A stretch of DNA of 64,000 nt from Acetobacter indonesiensis. GTDB taxonomy: Bacteria > Pseudomonadota > Alphaproteobacteria > Acetobacterales > Acetobacteraceae. Positions within the stretch are counted from its first letter, which is position 1. Every line of letters begins with the position of its first letter. A program made the translations under genes and the position numbers. The notes below the pieces were generated by a model that saw only the letters and a list, made by a program, of their open reading frames with translations, did not search any database and was not told the DNA's origin. Where the stretch lies: NCBI RefSeq assembly GCF_000963945.1, contig NZ_BAMW01000045.1:1-64000 (forward strand), in the 5' to 3' direction. Positions 19,465 to 29,792 of the stretch are shown here, piece after piece.

Positions 19465-19501
19465 AATGGAGGTTAAGGCTTCAAGCCTTCCTCCATTTTT
19501 T
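19465..19501 (+). terminator. Strong terminator after aarC
   Basis: AATGGAGG pairs with CCTCCATT; inside, AAGGC pairs with GCCTT. A T-run of six follows (19496-19501). Confidence 0.87.
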
Positions 19502-19608
19502 ATTTCTGGAAATCGATAGGAATGTTTTGAGGCAGCACGCGTGCCGCCCAGAAAGCTATACGCTGGGCTTGCCTGCGGACTTTCGCCTTTGCATAGCAAG
19601 AGGGGAAA

Positions 19609-20367
19609 TTAGTTCCCCTGTGTCAGCGCCTGTGTGAACTGCGCTGGCTGTTCTGTCACCACGATATCAACCGGGCGTTCAGCCAAAAACTCTGCGGTTG
19701 AAAAATGGGCTGACCTTGGATTTTCCGTAATGATGGCTTCTGCATCCCGGTGCACCAGTGCGAATAGATCAGGCGCTGCGGTGGGGGAGAGATAAGCTGC
19801 GTACGGATGATGTCCGGCCATACGGTGCGCGGCATACGCATCGCGCGTGGAATTGATGGGGATGGCGACCATCATGGCAGAATCAGCCTGCAAAGCAGCT
19901 TCAACCCCGTCATGATCCTGAGCCACCAGCACCACACGGTCCCGCATTCTTGCTTTGCGCACCAGCTGGGCAACGTCTGTCGGGTTGGTGTCATTCAGAT
20001 CAAGCATCAGCAGGGTATGTGCGCGGCGGGATGAGGCCAGCACTTCGCTTAACTGATTGGAACCGGGCACAACAATAACGCGGCCATCGGCCTGTGTGGC
20101 CAGTTCAAGCCGCAGCATGGCGGGCGAGGATGAGCCGCTAAGCAGCCCGGTTGATGCGGGTGTCATGCTCAGGCCGGTTCCGGGCGCACAGACCACCAAT
20201 CCGTGGTGGATGCGGGCCATAATGCCATAAGCTTTTGACTGGTGTAACGCGAGCCCAAAGCCAGTCAACGCACAGACGCCAATAGCCAAGGCAGCTTTGC
20301 CGAGGCAGCGTTTGAGCGGATTGGCGTGTGGTTTCTGGGCATCCATTGTAAGTTCAGGATGCGACAT
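19609..20367 (-). CDS. Membrane-anchored hypothetical protein downstream of smc
   Basis: 252 residues: a basic, hydrophilic start, one hydrophobic helix (about 25-43) and a soluble domain likely to lie in the periplasm. The middle, LLMLDLND near 125 followed by alternating alpha/beta segments and RDAEAIITENP near 215, loosely recalls the barrel of glycerophosphodiester phosphodiesterases, but the catalytic His-Arg and Glu motifs are not visible, so I do not assign a function. The ATG at 20367 sits behind AGGGAAA and overlaps the smc stop region by 14 bases. It is probably co-translated with smc. Confidence 0.62.
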   Translation of the reverse strand: MSHPELTMDAQKPHANPLKRCLGKAALAIGVCALTGFGLALHQSKAYGIMARIHHGLVVCAPGTGLSMTPASTGLLSGSSSPAMLRLELATQADGRVIVVPGSNQLSEVLASSRRAHTLLMLDLNDTNPTDVAQLVRKARMRDRVVLVAQDHDGVEAALQADSAMMVAIPINSTRDAYAAHRMAGHHPYAAYLSPTAAPDLFALVHRDAEAIITENPRSAHFSTAEFLAERPVDIVVTEQPAQFTQALTQGN

Positions 20368-23300
20368 CTGATGTTTCCCTGTCCTGCTGGCCTGCCATGG
20401 CCGCTGCACGCGCAAGATCAACCGACAGAACACGGCTTACACCGCGTTCCTGCATGGTCACGCCAAAAAGGTGGTCCATATGGGCCATTGTCAATTGATG
20501 ATGCGTCACAACCAGAAAGCGAGTCCCTGCTTCTGTTACCATGTCGCCAAGAAGAGCACTGAAGCGTCCAACATTGGCATCGTCAAGAGGTGCGTCAACT
20601 TCGTCGAGCACACAAACGGGTGCCGGGTTACAGCGAAAGACTGCAAAAATCAACGAAAGAGCGGTTAAAGCTTGTTCACCCCCCGAAAGCAGCGAGAGTG
20701 TTGCCAGTTTCTTACCTGGGGGCTGCGCGTAGATTTCCAAGCCTGCTTCAAGCGGATCATCACTGCCGACCAGCCCGAGATGCGCCCGGCCACCGCCGAA
20801 CATGCGTGAAAAGAGCGATTGAAAATGATGATCGACCTGTGTGAAAACGGCCATTAACCGCTCTCTGCCTTCTTTGTTCAACGCACCAATGGAGCCACGC
20901 AGGCGCGCTATGGCGGCTTCAAGGTCTGCAATTTCTGCAGCCAAGGTATTTGCGTGAGTTGAGGCTTCTTCAGCCTCGATTTCCGCACGCAGGTTGACTG
21001 GCCCCATATCATCGCGCTCACGCGTCAGGCGGGCAATCTTGCGACGGAGCGATGTTTCGGCGGCTTCTGTCAGGTCGCCCATAGGGGGGCGCGGTGGGGC
21101 GGGTGTTTCGGTCAGAAGCTGATCAAGAATAGCCTGTGCCTGTTCGCTCTTGGCTTCCGCTTTTAGCAGGTTTTCACGGGCAGTCGCTAGCTCGCCCTCT
21201 GTTTTGCGGCGCTGTTCGTTCGCGGCGGCAAGAGCGGCTTCAGCGTCTGCCCGCGCTTTGTCTGCTGCTGCGTAATTTTCTTCGGCTTCCGTCAGGGCGC
21301 GCAGTGTATCTTTTTTCTGGCGTTCTGCTTCGGCTGGGAGTTCCGAGACTGTTTCATGATCAGTCCGGGCTGTTTCAAGCCGGATTTTGGCGTGTTCCAG
21401 TTCCGTGCGGGCCGCCGTGGCGCGTGCTGTCCATTCTTCCAGACTGGAGAGGAGTGTTGCCTGCCGACTGGCCAGTGTTGATTTTTCGGCCAGCAGGGCG
21501 GCGCGCTGTTCGCGCACCTGCTCCAGCTGCGTGGCGAGTTCGGCTTTCTGCTCCTGATGCAATGCAACATCAGCCTCGCCATCTTCCGGGATGGAAGCTG
21601 TGGCGGCATCAAGGGCTGCTATGGCCTGCGCAAGGAGGGTATCTCGTTCCGCTTTTTCAGCCGTGAGTTCCTGAAGACGCGGTGAGAGGGCTTCGAGCCG
21701 CGAGCGGAGTTCAAGCGCCTGCTGCTGAAGCTGCTGATGCGTAACACGGGCCTGCTGCGCTGCTTTTTCGGCTGTTGCGGCGTCCTGTTCTGCTTGGCGG
21801 AAAGCAGCTTCAGACTCGGTCTGATGACTCTGGGCCGCTTGCAGGGCCGCTTCAAACTGCTTGTTGGCTTGTGCGGCAGTGACGCGGCTTTCGAGTTCGG
21901 AAACGGTGTTTTCTTCCGTCGCCACGTCATGGCGCAGCCGGTCACGTTCAGGCAGCAGAGTTTCTAGCCGGGCACTGGCGGATGCTTGCTGATTTTCAGC
22001 CCGTGTCAGTGCCTCGTTAGCGGCACGAAGTGTCTGTTCTGCCAGTTTAAGGGCCGAGCGAGCTTTCTGTTCTGCATCCTGCGCCGCGGCGTCCTGTTTG
22101 CGGGCGTCATCAAGAGCCGTACGCAGGCTTTCAGCCGAAGGCAGGGCATCGCTTGCGGTCTTGGCGGCGGCAAGAGCGGTTTCTGCATCGGCGCGGGCAC
22201 CGGCGGCACGCTCCTGCTGGGGGCGGAGACCATCAAGCCGTGCGCGCGATGCAGCATGTCGGCGCTCAACATCGGCTTCCTGCGTGCGGGCCTGTTGGAG
22301 CGTTTGTTCAAGACGAGCTCGCTGGTTGCGGTGTTCTGCGGCCTGACGTTCTAGAACCTGCACGGCGTCAACAGCAGTGCGTACGGCCTGTTCTGCTGCC
22401 GGGGCATCCTGTTCCAGCACAGTAATGCGCTGCTCGGTTTCTTTCAGGATGCGCCGTTGGCCAAGACGGCGCGTGGCGGCATCGGGCTCGCCCGCACGTG
22501 TGTAAAATCCGTCCCAGCGCCACAGATCGCCTTTTAGAGAAACAAGGCTCTGGCCCGGTTGCAGGGTCGATTGAAGCGGCGTGCCCTCTACGCCGTCAGG
22601 CAGCAGACCGATAAAACCAAGCAGACGATCAAGAACAGCCGGGGCTTTAATATGATCTTTAAGGGGTGAGGCAGAACTGGGAAGGTGGGGTAGCGAACCA
22701 GAGGCATGAGTGAGCAGATGCCAGCCGCGTGGCTGTCCATCAGCCGCCGGAGCATCCAACCCCTCTGCCAAGGCGGCTGCCAGAGCGGCTTCATAGCCTT
22801 CGGGCACCTCAATTTGGGCAGAAACAGGCTCAGCACTGGCGGCTTCATCTTGCCCCAGAGCCTGCGCCAACCCTTCAGCCTGCGCTTTCAGGCGTGTCAG
22901 TTCTGTTCGCAGAGCATCATGTTTGCCCAGAGCATCAGCCTGTGTGGCTTTCAGGTCCGTCAGACGCGACTCTGCATCACTCAGAGATGCTGTAACGGTT
23001 TGTAGATCGGCTTCAAGCGTTGCGCGTTTCTGCTGCGCTTCCTGCAAAATTGAATCGGACAAAGCGTCTTTCATGGCCTGTTCCAGGCCACGGGTCAGCG
23101 TTGCTTCTTCCTGCTGTGCTCTTTGCAAGGCTGTTTCGGCCGCCCGCTTTGCCTCGGCAACGTTTTTGCGCTGGGCTTCATCAGCCTGAAAATTACGGCT
23201 GGCCTCGGTCAGGGCTGTACTGGATGTCCGTCTTTGGGCTTCGCTTTCTTCCAGTATGCGCGCTGCGACCTGATGGCTTGTGCTGGCCTCGGCTGCTTTA

Positions 23301-24907
23301 GTGCGGAGCGTCTGAAGAGCGTCGTCCTGAAGCAAGGAGGCATTGGTTTCAGCGTGCCGCTTTTCAAGCTGCGCCAGATCATTGCGCAACGTCGCCAGCC
23401 GAGAACGGGCTCTTTCTAATGCCTTGGTTGCTTCAGCCTGTGTCTGACGCGCATTTTCTGCATCATTTTTGGCAATAGATAACGCAACACTCGCTTGGGA
23501 CCGTGTGCGCTCAGCGTCTTCAAGCGTTATACGGGCAGCCGCTTGTGCCTTGGTCGCGACGTCTACAGCATTTTCTGCCGCAGCCTGCGCCTCATCCGAT
23601 GGCATACGGCTTTGCAGGCCGTCCAGTTCAGTCTGGAGGGCTGTCACGGCCTCTGTTGTGCGGGCGTGGAGCGCTTTGGCTGTCTCCAGCTCTTCCGTGG
23701 CACGGTCTCGACGGGCGCGTGCTGTGGTCAGAGCTTCCGTCAGACGACTCAGCGTCTGATCTGCTTCAGCCAGATCTGCCGTCAGCTTGGTCTGTTGGGC
23801 TTCAGCCTCGGCCATGCGAGATGGCAGAGACGTTGTGGCGGCTTCCGCCTCCGCTTGCTCGGTTTTAAGGCGTTCTAGCGTTGCTTCGGCATCATCCGCA
23901 CGGGTCTGGGCCGCTGTGAAGTCGGCTTCGTGTTGGCTCAGCCGTTCAGTCGCTGCCTGTGCCTGTGCTGTGGCGCGTTGTTCCTCACGCGCCATCCCTT
24001 CAGCCGTGACGCGGCAACGTTCCAGAATGGTGCGGGCGGTATCAGCTTTTTCCCGAATGGCGGGCAGGGCCTGATTGGCTTCAAATTCGCCAATAACAGC
24101 GGTTTCAGCCGCCTCCTCATGCTCTGTCAGGGTTGTGCGGGCACGGGCGGCCAGATCAATCGCGCGTTCAACCGCCAGTCGTGCCCGTGCGTGCAACACG
24201 GCCAGCAATTCCGTTTCTGACTCGCGCAAGGCGGCCGAGATTTCGCGGTAGCGTCCTGCTTCCTTTGACTGTTCGGCCAGACCATCCAACCGCGTGGCCA
24301 GTTGCTGGCGTAGGTCTTCTGCACGGGTCAGGTTGTTTTCGGTGGCACGCAGTTTCAGTTCTGCTTCATGCCGACGGGCGTGAAGCCCTGTGATGCCGGC
24401 TGCTTCTTCCAGAATGCTGCGGCGTTCTTCGGGCCGTGCGCCCACCAGCATGGCCACGCGGCCCTGACTGACCATGGCGGAAGAGCGTGCGCCAGAAGCA
24501 AGGTCAGCAAACAGGGTCTGCACGTCACGGGCGCGGACCGTTTTGCCGTTGATGCGGTAATCACTGCCTGAGCCACGTTCTGCACGGCGGCTGATCTGAA
24601 GTTCGTCCAGATCAGCAAAGGCAGCAGGGCCGAGACCTTTGGTGCCTTCCAGCGTAACCGTGACTTCTGCGAGGGAACGTGCGGCGCGCCCTGTGGTGCC
24701 AGCAAAAATCAGATCATCAAGCTCACCACCACGCAGGGAGCGGGCGGAAGATTCGCCCATCACCCAGCGCAGGGCTTCAACAACGTTGGATTTTCCGCAG
24801 CCGTTTGGCCCCACAATACCGGTAAGACCGGGCAGGATTTCCACGGTTACAGGATCAGCAAAGCTTTTGAAGCCAGCAATCCGCAAACGGACGAAACGAA
24901 CTGTCAT
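20354..24907 (-). CDS. smc: Chromosome segregation protein SMC, long-arm form
   Basis: The core ATPase of the bacterial condensin. Walker A GPNGCGKS lies at 33-40, the ABC signature LSGGEQ at 1407-1412, and Walker B with DEVDAPLDD near 1435; the two halves meet in the folded protein. Between them are two Ala/Gln/Glu-rich coiled coils and a central hinge at about 700-820. The total of 1517 residues is well above the usual 1150-1200; each arm is close to 500 residues against roughly 330 in B. subtilis. dsbA is upstream on the same strand. Confidence 0.96.
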   Translation of the reverse strand: MTVRFVRLRIAGFKSFADPVTVEILPGLTGIVGPNGCGKSNVVEALRWVMGESSARSLRGGELDDLIFAGTTGRAARSLAEVTVTLEGTKGLGPAAFADLDELQISRRAERGSGSDYRINGKTVRARDVQTLFADLASGARSSAMVSQGRVAMLVGARPEERRSILEEAAGITGLHARRHEAELKLRATENNLTRAEDLRQQLATRLDGLAEQSKEAGRYREISAALRESETELLAVLHARARLAVERAIDLAARARTTLTEHEEAAETAVIGEFEANQALPAIREKADTARTILERCRVTAEGMAREEQRATAQAQAATERLSQHEADFTAAQTRADDAEATLERLKTEQAEAEAATTSLPSRMAEAEAQQTKLTADLAEADQTLSRLTEALTTARARRDRATEELETAKALHARTTEAVTALQTELDGLQSRMPSDEAQAAAENAVDVATKAQAAARITLEDAERTRSQASVALSIAKNDAENARQTQAEATKALERARSRLATLRNDLAQLEKRHAETNASLLQDDALQTLRTKAAEASTSHQVAARILEESEAQRRTSSTALTEASRNFQADEAQRKNVAEAKRAAETALQRAQQEEATLTRGLEQAMKDALSDSILQEAQQKRATLEADLQTVTASLSDAESRLTDLKATQADALGKHDALRTELTRLKAQAEGLAQALGQDEAASAEPVSAQIEVPEGYEAALAAALAEGLDAPAADGQPRGWHLLTHASGSLPHLPSSASPLKDHIKAPAVLDRLLGFIGLLPDGVEGTPLQSTLQPGQSLVSLKGDLWRWDGFYTRAGEPDAATRRLGQRRILKETEQRITVLEQDAPAAEQAVRTAVDAVQVLERQAAEHRNQRARLEQTLQQARTQEADVERRHAASRARLDGLRPQQERAAGARADAETALAAAKTASDALPSAESLRTALDDARKQDAAAQDAEQKARSALKLAEQTLRAANEALTRAENQQASASARLETLLPERDRLRHDVATEENTVSELESRVTAAQANKQFEAALQAAQSHQTESEAAFRQAEQDAATAEKAAQQARVTHQQLQQQALELRSRLEALSPRLQELTAEKAERDTLLAQAIAALDAATASIPEDGEADVALHQEQKAELATQLEQVREQRAALLAEKSTLASRQATLLSSLEEWTARATAARTELEHAKIRLETARTDHETVSELPAEAERQKKDTLRALTEAEENYAAADKARADAEAALAAANEQRRKTEGELATARENLLKAEAKSEQAQAILDQLLTETPAPPRPPMGDLTEAAETSLRRKIARLTRERDDMGPVNLRAEIEAEEASTHANTLAAEIADLEAAIARLRGSIGALNKEGRERLMAVFTQVDHHFQSLFSRMFGGGRAHLGLVGSDDPLEAGLEIYAQPPGKKLATLSLLSGGEQALTALSLIFAVFRCNPAPVCVLDEVDAPLDDANVGRFSALLGDMVTEAGTRFLVVTHHQLTMAHMDHLFGVTMQERGVSRVLSVDLARAAAMAGQQDRETSDVAS

Positions 24908-24948
24908 TTAAACCTGAAACAGGGGGCAGCTATAGGGCGTTGCCGCTG

Positions 24949-25572
24949 TTAGCTGGCTTCCGTCACATGTTTTGCAAAGGTTTCGTAGTCCATGTCGTTT
25001 GAAACCTGGACCTTGTTATTAAACCGGAAGGTCGGTGTGGAATCGAAGTGGTATTTATCCTGTGCGTCTGTCTGTTGCGTCAGGATGAATTGCATCAACT
25101 GCTGGTCGGCTACCGTTTTATCAAACGTATCACCCGGCATACCTGCAAAGGCAGCCATTTTCTTCAGGGATTCGAGTGGCGGTGCGCTCTGGTTGTAAGC
25201 CCAACGGTCAAGGCTGGACAGCAGGGAGACCGCAAAAGCTTCATACCGTTCGGGCGGCAGGGTGCGTGCCACCATGGCGGCAACCGTTGCAAGCTGATCG
25301 GTCGGGAAATCATGGAAGACGTAGCGGATTTTGCCCGTATCAATCAGGTTTTTCTTGACCAGCGGAAAGGTATTTTCTGCGAAATGGGCGCAGTGGATGC
25401 AGGTCAGGGAGAACCATTCTTCAACCACAATCTTGGCATTCGGGTTGCCAAGTTCACGCGGGGTCATGCGCGGATCCGTGCCTGTGCTCTGGGCGTGTGC
25501 CAAACCACCAGCCGCACTGCTGATAAGTGCTGTGCCTGCGGTGACAAGAAGTGAGCGGCGAGAAAAGGCCAT
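24949..25572 (-). CDS. DsbA-family thiol:disulfide oxidoreductase, Tat-type signal
   Basis: A thioredoxin-fold protein with active-site Cys58-Ile-His-Cys61, like the C-P-H-C of DsbA, and a helical insert after it. The first residues, SRRSLLV, followed by a hydrophobic stretch and a cleavage-like AHA (25-27), resemble a twin-arginine signal peptide, so the enzyme probably works in the periplasm. The ATG at 25572 gives 207 residues; the frame is open 17 codons earlier but would bury the signal. It precedes smc by 41 bases, a gene order common in Alphaproteobacteria. Confidence 0.88.
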   Translation of the reverse strand: MAFSRRSLLVTAGTALISSAAGGLAHAQSTGTDPRMTPRELGNPNAKIVVEEWFSLTCIHCAHFAENTFPLVKKNLIDTGKIRYVFHDFPTDQLATVAAMVARTLPPERYEAFAVSLLSSLDRWAYNQSAPPLESLKKMAAFAGMPGDTFDKTVADQQLMQFILTQQTDAQDKYHFDSTPTFRFNNKVQVSNDMDYETFAKHVTEAS

Positions 25573-25623
25573 GGAAATCCGGGCTCCGTGACTGGTTGGG
25601 ACTAATCCAAGAAAAATAGGCAT

Positions 25624-25646
25624 GACGGCAGAACCATGCTGCCGTC
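25624..25646 (-). terminator. Possible terminator after corC
   Basis: GACGGCAG and CTGCCGTC form an 8-base-pair stem with a seven-base loop right after the corC stop. On the minus strand a short T-tract (TATTTTT) follows about five bases later, so termination is plausible but not certain. It separates the miaB-corC group from dsbA-smc. Confidence 0.5.
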
Positions 25647-25656
25647 AACCCGTTCT

Positions 25657-26586
25657 TTATTCTTGCGCTGTGTTCTGACTGCTGCTTGCAGGCGTTTCCG
25701 GTGCGTTTGGTAGCTTTCGCAACCTTACGCGGCGGATGTGCCGTGCATCCGCATCCAGCACACGGAAGACGTAGCCGTTTTCATGGGTCAGAACTTCCCC
25801 GCGGGTGGGGACGTGGCCTGCCATACGGAAAACAAGGCCGCCAATCGTCTCGATTTCAGCTTCTTTTTCAGAGGGGGTTAGAATCGGGCCGATCTTGCGT
25901 TCAAATTCTTCAACAGGGCAGCGGGCATCCACATCAAACGACCCATCGGGGCGTTCAGCAATCAGCGTTGCTGCGGGTTCATCATGTTCGTCGGAAATAT
26001 CGCCGACAATGGTTTCAATCAGATCCTCAATGGTAACCAGCCCATCGATGCCGCCATATTCGTCAATGACCAGCGCCATATGGGTTTGCCGCTGACGCAT
26101 TTGCAGCATCAGGTCAAGCACCGGAATTTGAGGCGCAACCATCAGCGGCTGGCGCAGCAGCGCTTCCAGATTGAAGGCTTCACTGGTGCCGACATAGGCA
26201 ATCAGATCCTTGACGTGGATCATGCCGACAATGTCATCCAGTTGCTCACGATAGACCGGCATGCGGGAGTGGTTTTCACGCCGCATCATTGCCAGGGCGT
26301 CATCCAGACTAATTGCCACGGACATGGCCACAATATCTGGACGCGGCACCATGACGTCATCTGCTGAAATATTGCGCAGACGCAGGATGTTAGCGATTAG
26401 CGCGCGTTCCTGCCGATCAAGCTCCGGCTTTTCTCCGTCGGCTGTTTCTTCAGATTCATCAGCAGCCTGTTGCACAAGGGCGGCAATGGAACTACGCAGG
26501 CCGGGCGTGTTCTTCTTCCGGTTGAAGAAGGAAAACAGGCCGCTGCGGGGCTGTTGAGGGTCCTGCGTGGAATCGTATTCGCTCAT
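25657..26586 (-). CDS. corC: CBS-domain protein of the CorC/HlyC family (YbeX)
   Basis: A 309-residue soluble protein: an acidic lead, a CBS pair at about 70-195 ([14 protein letters not shown] opens it, and [19 protein letters not shown] closes it) and the C-terminal CorC/HlyC transporter-associated domain. The membrane DUF21 domain is absent, as expected for YbeX-type CorC. The family is linked to magnesium/cobalt efflux and to ribosome-related processes. The ATG at 26586 overlaps the ybeY stop (ATGA), so the two are coupled. Confidence 0.9.
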   Translation of the reverse strand: MSEYDSTQDPQQPRSGLFSFFNRKKNTPGLRSSIAALVQQAADESEETADGEKPELDRQERALIANILRLRNISADDVMVPRPDIVAMSVAISLDDALAMMRRENHSRMPVYREQLDDIVGMIHVKDLIAYVGTSEAFNLEALLRQPLMVAPQIPVLDLMLQMRQRQTHMALVIDEYGGIDGLVTIEDLIETIVGDISDEHDEPAATLIAERPDGSFDVDARCPVEEFERKIGPILTPSEKEAEIETIGGLVFRMAGHVPTRGEVLTHENGYVFRVLDADARHIRRVRLRKLPNAPETPASSSQNTAQE

Positions 26587-27122
26587 GATCGCGGTTTCCA
26601 TGGGTTGGGAACGCCCAGCCGGGATAACAAGCGGGCTTCCAGCATTTCCATTTCACGCGCTTCACCAGCGTGATGGTGGTCATAACCTGCCAGATGCAGG
26701 CTGCCATGAACAATAAGATGCGCCAGATGGTGGCTGACAGGGCGGCCAGCCTTTTGTGCTTCCCGCACAACGGTTTCAAGCGCCAGAATGATATCACCCC
26801 CCGGCAGACCCGGTGGGGGATCAAATGTCAGCACATTGGTGGGGCGGTGTTTGCCGCGGTGCACCCCGTTCAGCCGTTTGACAACGCGATCTGTGGAAAG
26901 AACCACGCTACCGGGCTGCCTGCCGTAATCCGTGCAGGCGGCCAACGCGCGCCAGACCAGTTTTTCGGGTGCTGTGACATGGCTGCGCCAGCGCCAGTCC
27001 TCAACAAGGACTTCGGGTGCTTCGTCAAAGGCGGAGGATGGGAAAGACTCTGCAAAAACAGAGCTTTCCTGGTAAGCCACGTTCTGTTCCTGAACGTGGC
27101 TACTACTACTGGGCGGTTCCAT
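26583..27122 (-). CDS. ybeY: Endoribonuclease YbeY
   Basis: A metal-dependent ribonuclease for 16S rRNA maturation and ribosome quality control. The zinc site is the HGxLHLxGYDH motif, His139, His143 and His149 in the 179-residue form. The ATG at 27122 was preferred because AGGAG stands about eight bases ahead and it overlaps the phoH end by 17 bases; the open frame extends 23 codons further. About 20 unstructured, Ser-rich residues precede the domain. It lies between phoH and corC, the standard order. Confidence 0.92.
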   Translation of the reverse strand: MEPPSSSSHVQEQNVAYQESSVFAESFPSSAFDEAPEVLVEDWRWRSHVTAPEKLVWRALAACTDYGRQPGSVVLSTDRVVKRLNGVHRGKHRPTNVLTFDPPPGLPGGDIILALETVVREAQKAGRPVSHHLAHLIVHGSLHLAGYDHHHAGEAREMEMLEARLLSRLGVPNPWKPRS

Positions 27123-28215
27123 TGTTCTCCTGACGGCCCTTGCTGCGGGAGGTCTCCCTTTTAGCCGTCGCTTTCGCATCATACGCTTCAACTATGCGGG
27201 CGACCAGTCTGTGGCGCACAACATCTGTTGCATCAAAGCGCGAGATGGTGACACCGCGCACATGTGCAAGCGTTTCGATGGCGTCCCTCAACCCTGATGT
27301 GGTGCCCGATGGCAGGTCAATCTGGGTCAGGTCACCCGTGACAACCATGCGTGACCCCGGGCCCAGACGGGTCAGAAACATTTTCATCTGCGCAATAGTG
27401 GTGTTCTGGGCTTCATCCAGAATGACAAAGGCGTGGGACAGGGTGCGGCCACGCATGAAGGCCAAGGGGGCAACTTCAATATCGCCCGCCGCCATGCGGC
27501 GCATCACCTGATCACCCGGCAGCATGTCATGCAGGGCATCATACAGGGGACGCAGATACGGGTCGATCTTGTCTTTCATATCCCCCGGCAGGAAGCCCAG
27601 ACGTTCACCTGCTTCTACCGCCGGGCGGGAGAGGATAATCCGGTCAACTGAGCCCGCCTGAAGCATGGCGACAGCCTGTGCGACGGCAAGATAGGTTTTG
27701 CCTGTGCCGGCTGGGCCAATGCCAAAAACCAGTTCCTTGCTGGCCAGCGCCTGCATGTAGGTTGCCTGCCCAGCCGAACGCGGTTCAATAACGCCATGGC
27801 GCATTTTTAGGGCGGGAAGGCCTTCTGTGGGAATGAAGGCAGGGGCAACAGGATCGGAAGCAGACGGCCGCATATCGGTTTGCCTTATGGTTGCCTGTAG
27901 TCGGGTCATGCGGATGGCCGCATCGACAGCGCTGATATCAACCACGCCACCGTTGGCCAGTTTCTGGTAAAGAGTGCTCAGCGCCGTACGGGCCAGCGCC
28001 GTTTCTGTGGCTGCACCTTTTATGGAAATACGATTGCCGCGTCGCGCGACCTGAACCTCCAGCCCTTCTTCCAGATGCCGCAAATGACGATCATGGTCTC
28101 CTACCAGTTTGGCCAGCAATGTGTTGTTTTCAAACAACAATGTGACGGGTTTTTCCGTGTCGAGCGGCACGGAGGGAAAGGATGGAGCGGGAAGGGGCTG
28201 TCGTGTTGTGGTCAA
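27106..28215 (-). CDS. PhoH-family ATPase (YbeZ)
   Basis: A cytoplasmic P-loop ATPase, thought to act with YbeY on RNA. Walker A is GPAGTGKT (167-174) and Walker [11 protein letters not shown] (264-273); a KH-like N-terminal region precedes them. The start is a TTG at 28215 that overlaps the miaB stop as TTGA, with GGAGA about 12 bases upstream. Such coupling by a rare start codon may keep its level below that of MiaB. Length 369 residues, normal for the family. Confidence 0.92.
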   Translation of the reverse strand: MTTTRQPLPAPSFPSVPLDTEKPVTLLFENNTLLAKLVGDHDRHLRHLEEGLEVQVARRGNRISIKGAATETALARTALSTLYQKLANGGVVDISAVDAAIRMTRLQATIRQTDMRPSASDPVAPAFIPTEGLPALKMRHGVIEPRSAGQATYMQALASKELVFGIGPAGTGKTYLAVAQAVAMLQAGSVDRIILSRPAVEAGERLGFLPGDMKDKIDPYLRPLYDALHDMLPGDQVMRRMAAGDIEVAPLAFMRGRTLSHAFVILDEAQNTTIAQMKMFLTRLGPGSRMVVTGDLTQIDLPSGTTSGLRDAIETLAHVRGVTISRFDATDVVRHRLVARIVEAYDAKATAKRETSRSKGRQENNGTAQ

Positions 28216-29597
28216 GCGTACACGGTCTCCTCTACCAAAATGCCTCCCAACGAATTGGTCAGGCGTTCAGTGATTCTGACAGGCAGTTCCTGCCCGATCA
28301 GATGACGGGGGCCGGAAACATGCACGGGCTGCAACCACGGGGAACGCCCCGTGATCTGACCCGGTTTACGGCCCTCACCAGTGAACAGAACCGGAATGGT
28401 CTGCCCAACCAGCGTATCATTGAAGGCATCCTGCTGTTCACGCAGCAGGGCCTGAAGCGCTTGCAGGCGTGCATCCTTCACATCCTCGGGCACCTGGAAC
28501 GGGGCACCTGCCGCCGGGGTGCCGGGGCGCTGCGAGTATTTGAAAGAATAGGCCAGCGCAAAGCGCACATCGCGCACCAGTTGCATTGTGGCTTCAAAAT
28601 CCTCATCCGTTTCACCCGGATGGCCGACAATGAAGTCGGAGGACAAAGCAAGGTCTGGCCGGACCTCACGCAGGCGGCGCACAATGTCACGGTAGTCATC
28701 TGCGGTATGGCCACGGTTCATGGCTTGCAGAATACGGTCAGAGCCTGCCTGAACCGGCAGATGCAGGAATGGCATCAGGGCAGGCAGATCACGGTGCGCA
28801 GTAATCAGGCTGTCATCCATGTCTCGTGGGTGCGAGGTCATGTATCGGATACGCAGGATACCCGGTATGTCAGCCAGTGTGGCCGCCAGACGGGCCAGCG
28901 TCCACACCTGCCCATCAGGGCCTTCACCGTGATAGGCGTTCACGTTCTGACCCAGCAGGCAGATTTCCCGCACACCGCTATCAGCCATACGCTGGGCTTC
29001 CGCCAGAACGGACGCGACGGAACGGCTGCTTTCAGCACCACGGGTATAAGGCACCACGCAGAAGGAGCAGAATTTGTCGCACCCTTCCTGAATGGTCAGA
29101 AAAGCGGTGTAGTTGCCCGGCGTCTGGGGGGCGGCGGTATCGGGCAGAAAATCAAATTTCTGCTCTGCCGGGAATTCCGTATCAATCACAGCACCGCCTG
29201 CACGGGCCGCACGGGCCACCATTTCAGGCAGACGGTGATAGGTCTGCGGGCCAAGCACAATATCAACATAGGGGGCGCGGGTCAGGATTTCCTGCCCTTC
29301 GGCCTGCGCCACACAGCCTGCGACGGCAATAATGGTCTGCTCGCCGTTTTCTTTCCGCGCTTCCTTGATTTTGCGCAGACGGCCGAGTTCGGAGAACACT
29401 TTCTCTGCCGCTTTGTCGCGAATGTGGCAGGTGTTCAGAATAATCATATCCGCGCTGTCAGGAAGATCGACCGGCTGGTAGCCCAGCGGGCGCAGCACGT
29501 CGCTCATTCTGGCGCTGTCATACACGTTCATCTGGCAGCCCCATGTGATGACATGCAGGCCTCGGCGAGAGGAAGACGGGGCGTTTGATACAGTCAT
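28212..29597 (-). CDS. miaB: tRNA-2-methylthio-N6-dimethylallyladenosine synthase MiaB
   Basis: A radical-SAM enzyme that adds a methylthio group to i6A37 of tRNAs. In the 461-residue form the auxiliary 4Fe-4S cysteines are Cys21, Cys57 and Cys95, and the radical-SAM cluster cysteines are Cys173, Cys177 and Cys180 (C-x3-C-x2-C). A TRAM domain ends the protein. The ATG at 29597 follows a weak GGAG; the frame continues 11 codons upstream. It heads the miaB-phoH-ybeY-corC run of overlapping genes. Confidence 0.95.
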   Translation of the reverse strand: MTVSNAPSSSRRGLHVITWGCQMNVYDSARMSDVLRPLGYQPVDLPDSADMIILNTCHIRDKAAEKVFSELGRLRKIKEARKENGEQTIIAVAGCVAQAEGQEILTRAPYVDIVLGPQTYHRLPEMVARAARAGGAVIDTEFPAEQKFDFLPDTAAPQTPGNYTAFLTIQEGCDKFCSFCVVPYTRGAESSRSVASVLAEAQRMADSGVREICLLGQNVNAYHGEGPDGQVWTLARLAATLADIPGILRIRYMTSHPRDMDDSLITAHRDLPALMPFLHLPVQAGSDRILQAMNRGHTADDYRDIVRRLREVRPDLALSSDFIVGHPGETDEDFEATMQLVRDVRFALAYSFKYSQRPGTPAAGAPFQVPEDVKDARLQALQALLREQQDAFNDTLVGQTIPVLFTGEGRKPGQITGRSPWLQPVHVSGPRHLIGQELPVRITERLTNSLGGILVEETVYA

Positions 29598-29792
29598 GAT
29601 GGCAGGGGCTCCGGCATGCCGCAGGCCCATTCCGTGCGGCAGGAGGAGGAAATCAGGCGGACAGAGCCTGAGGTCAAGCCTCTTTTCTCACATCATGTGT
29701 ATTCATGGCGTGGTCCTGTATCCTGAAAGCTGGCAGAGCAGGCCTCCTTAACAGGGCGGATGTCTTGAAAATACGGAACCGTTCCCGTGTTT

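Noticed and set aside
20354-24907. Many open frames of 60-170 codons antisense or shifted inside smc
   Set aside because: The GC-rich, Ala/Gln/Glu-repetitive coding sequence yields such frames by chance; none has a ribosome site or a family signature.
28182-29588. A 468-codon open frame antisense to miaB
   Set aside because: It lies exactly over miaB, contains no recognisable domain and reflects codon bias of the real gene on the other strand.
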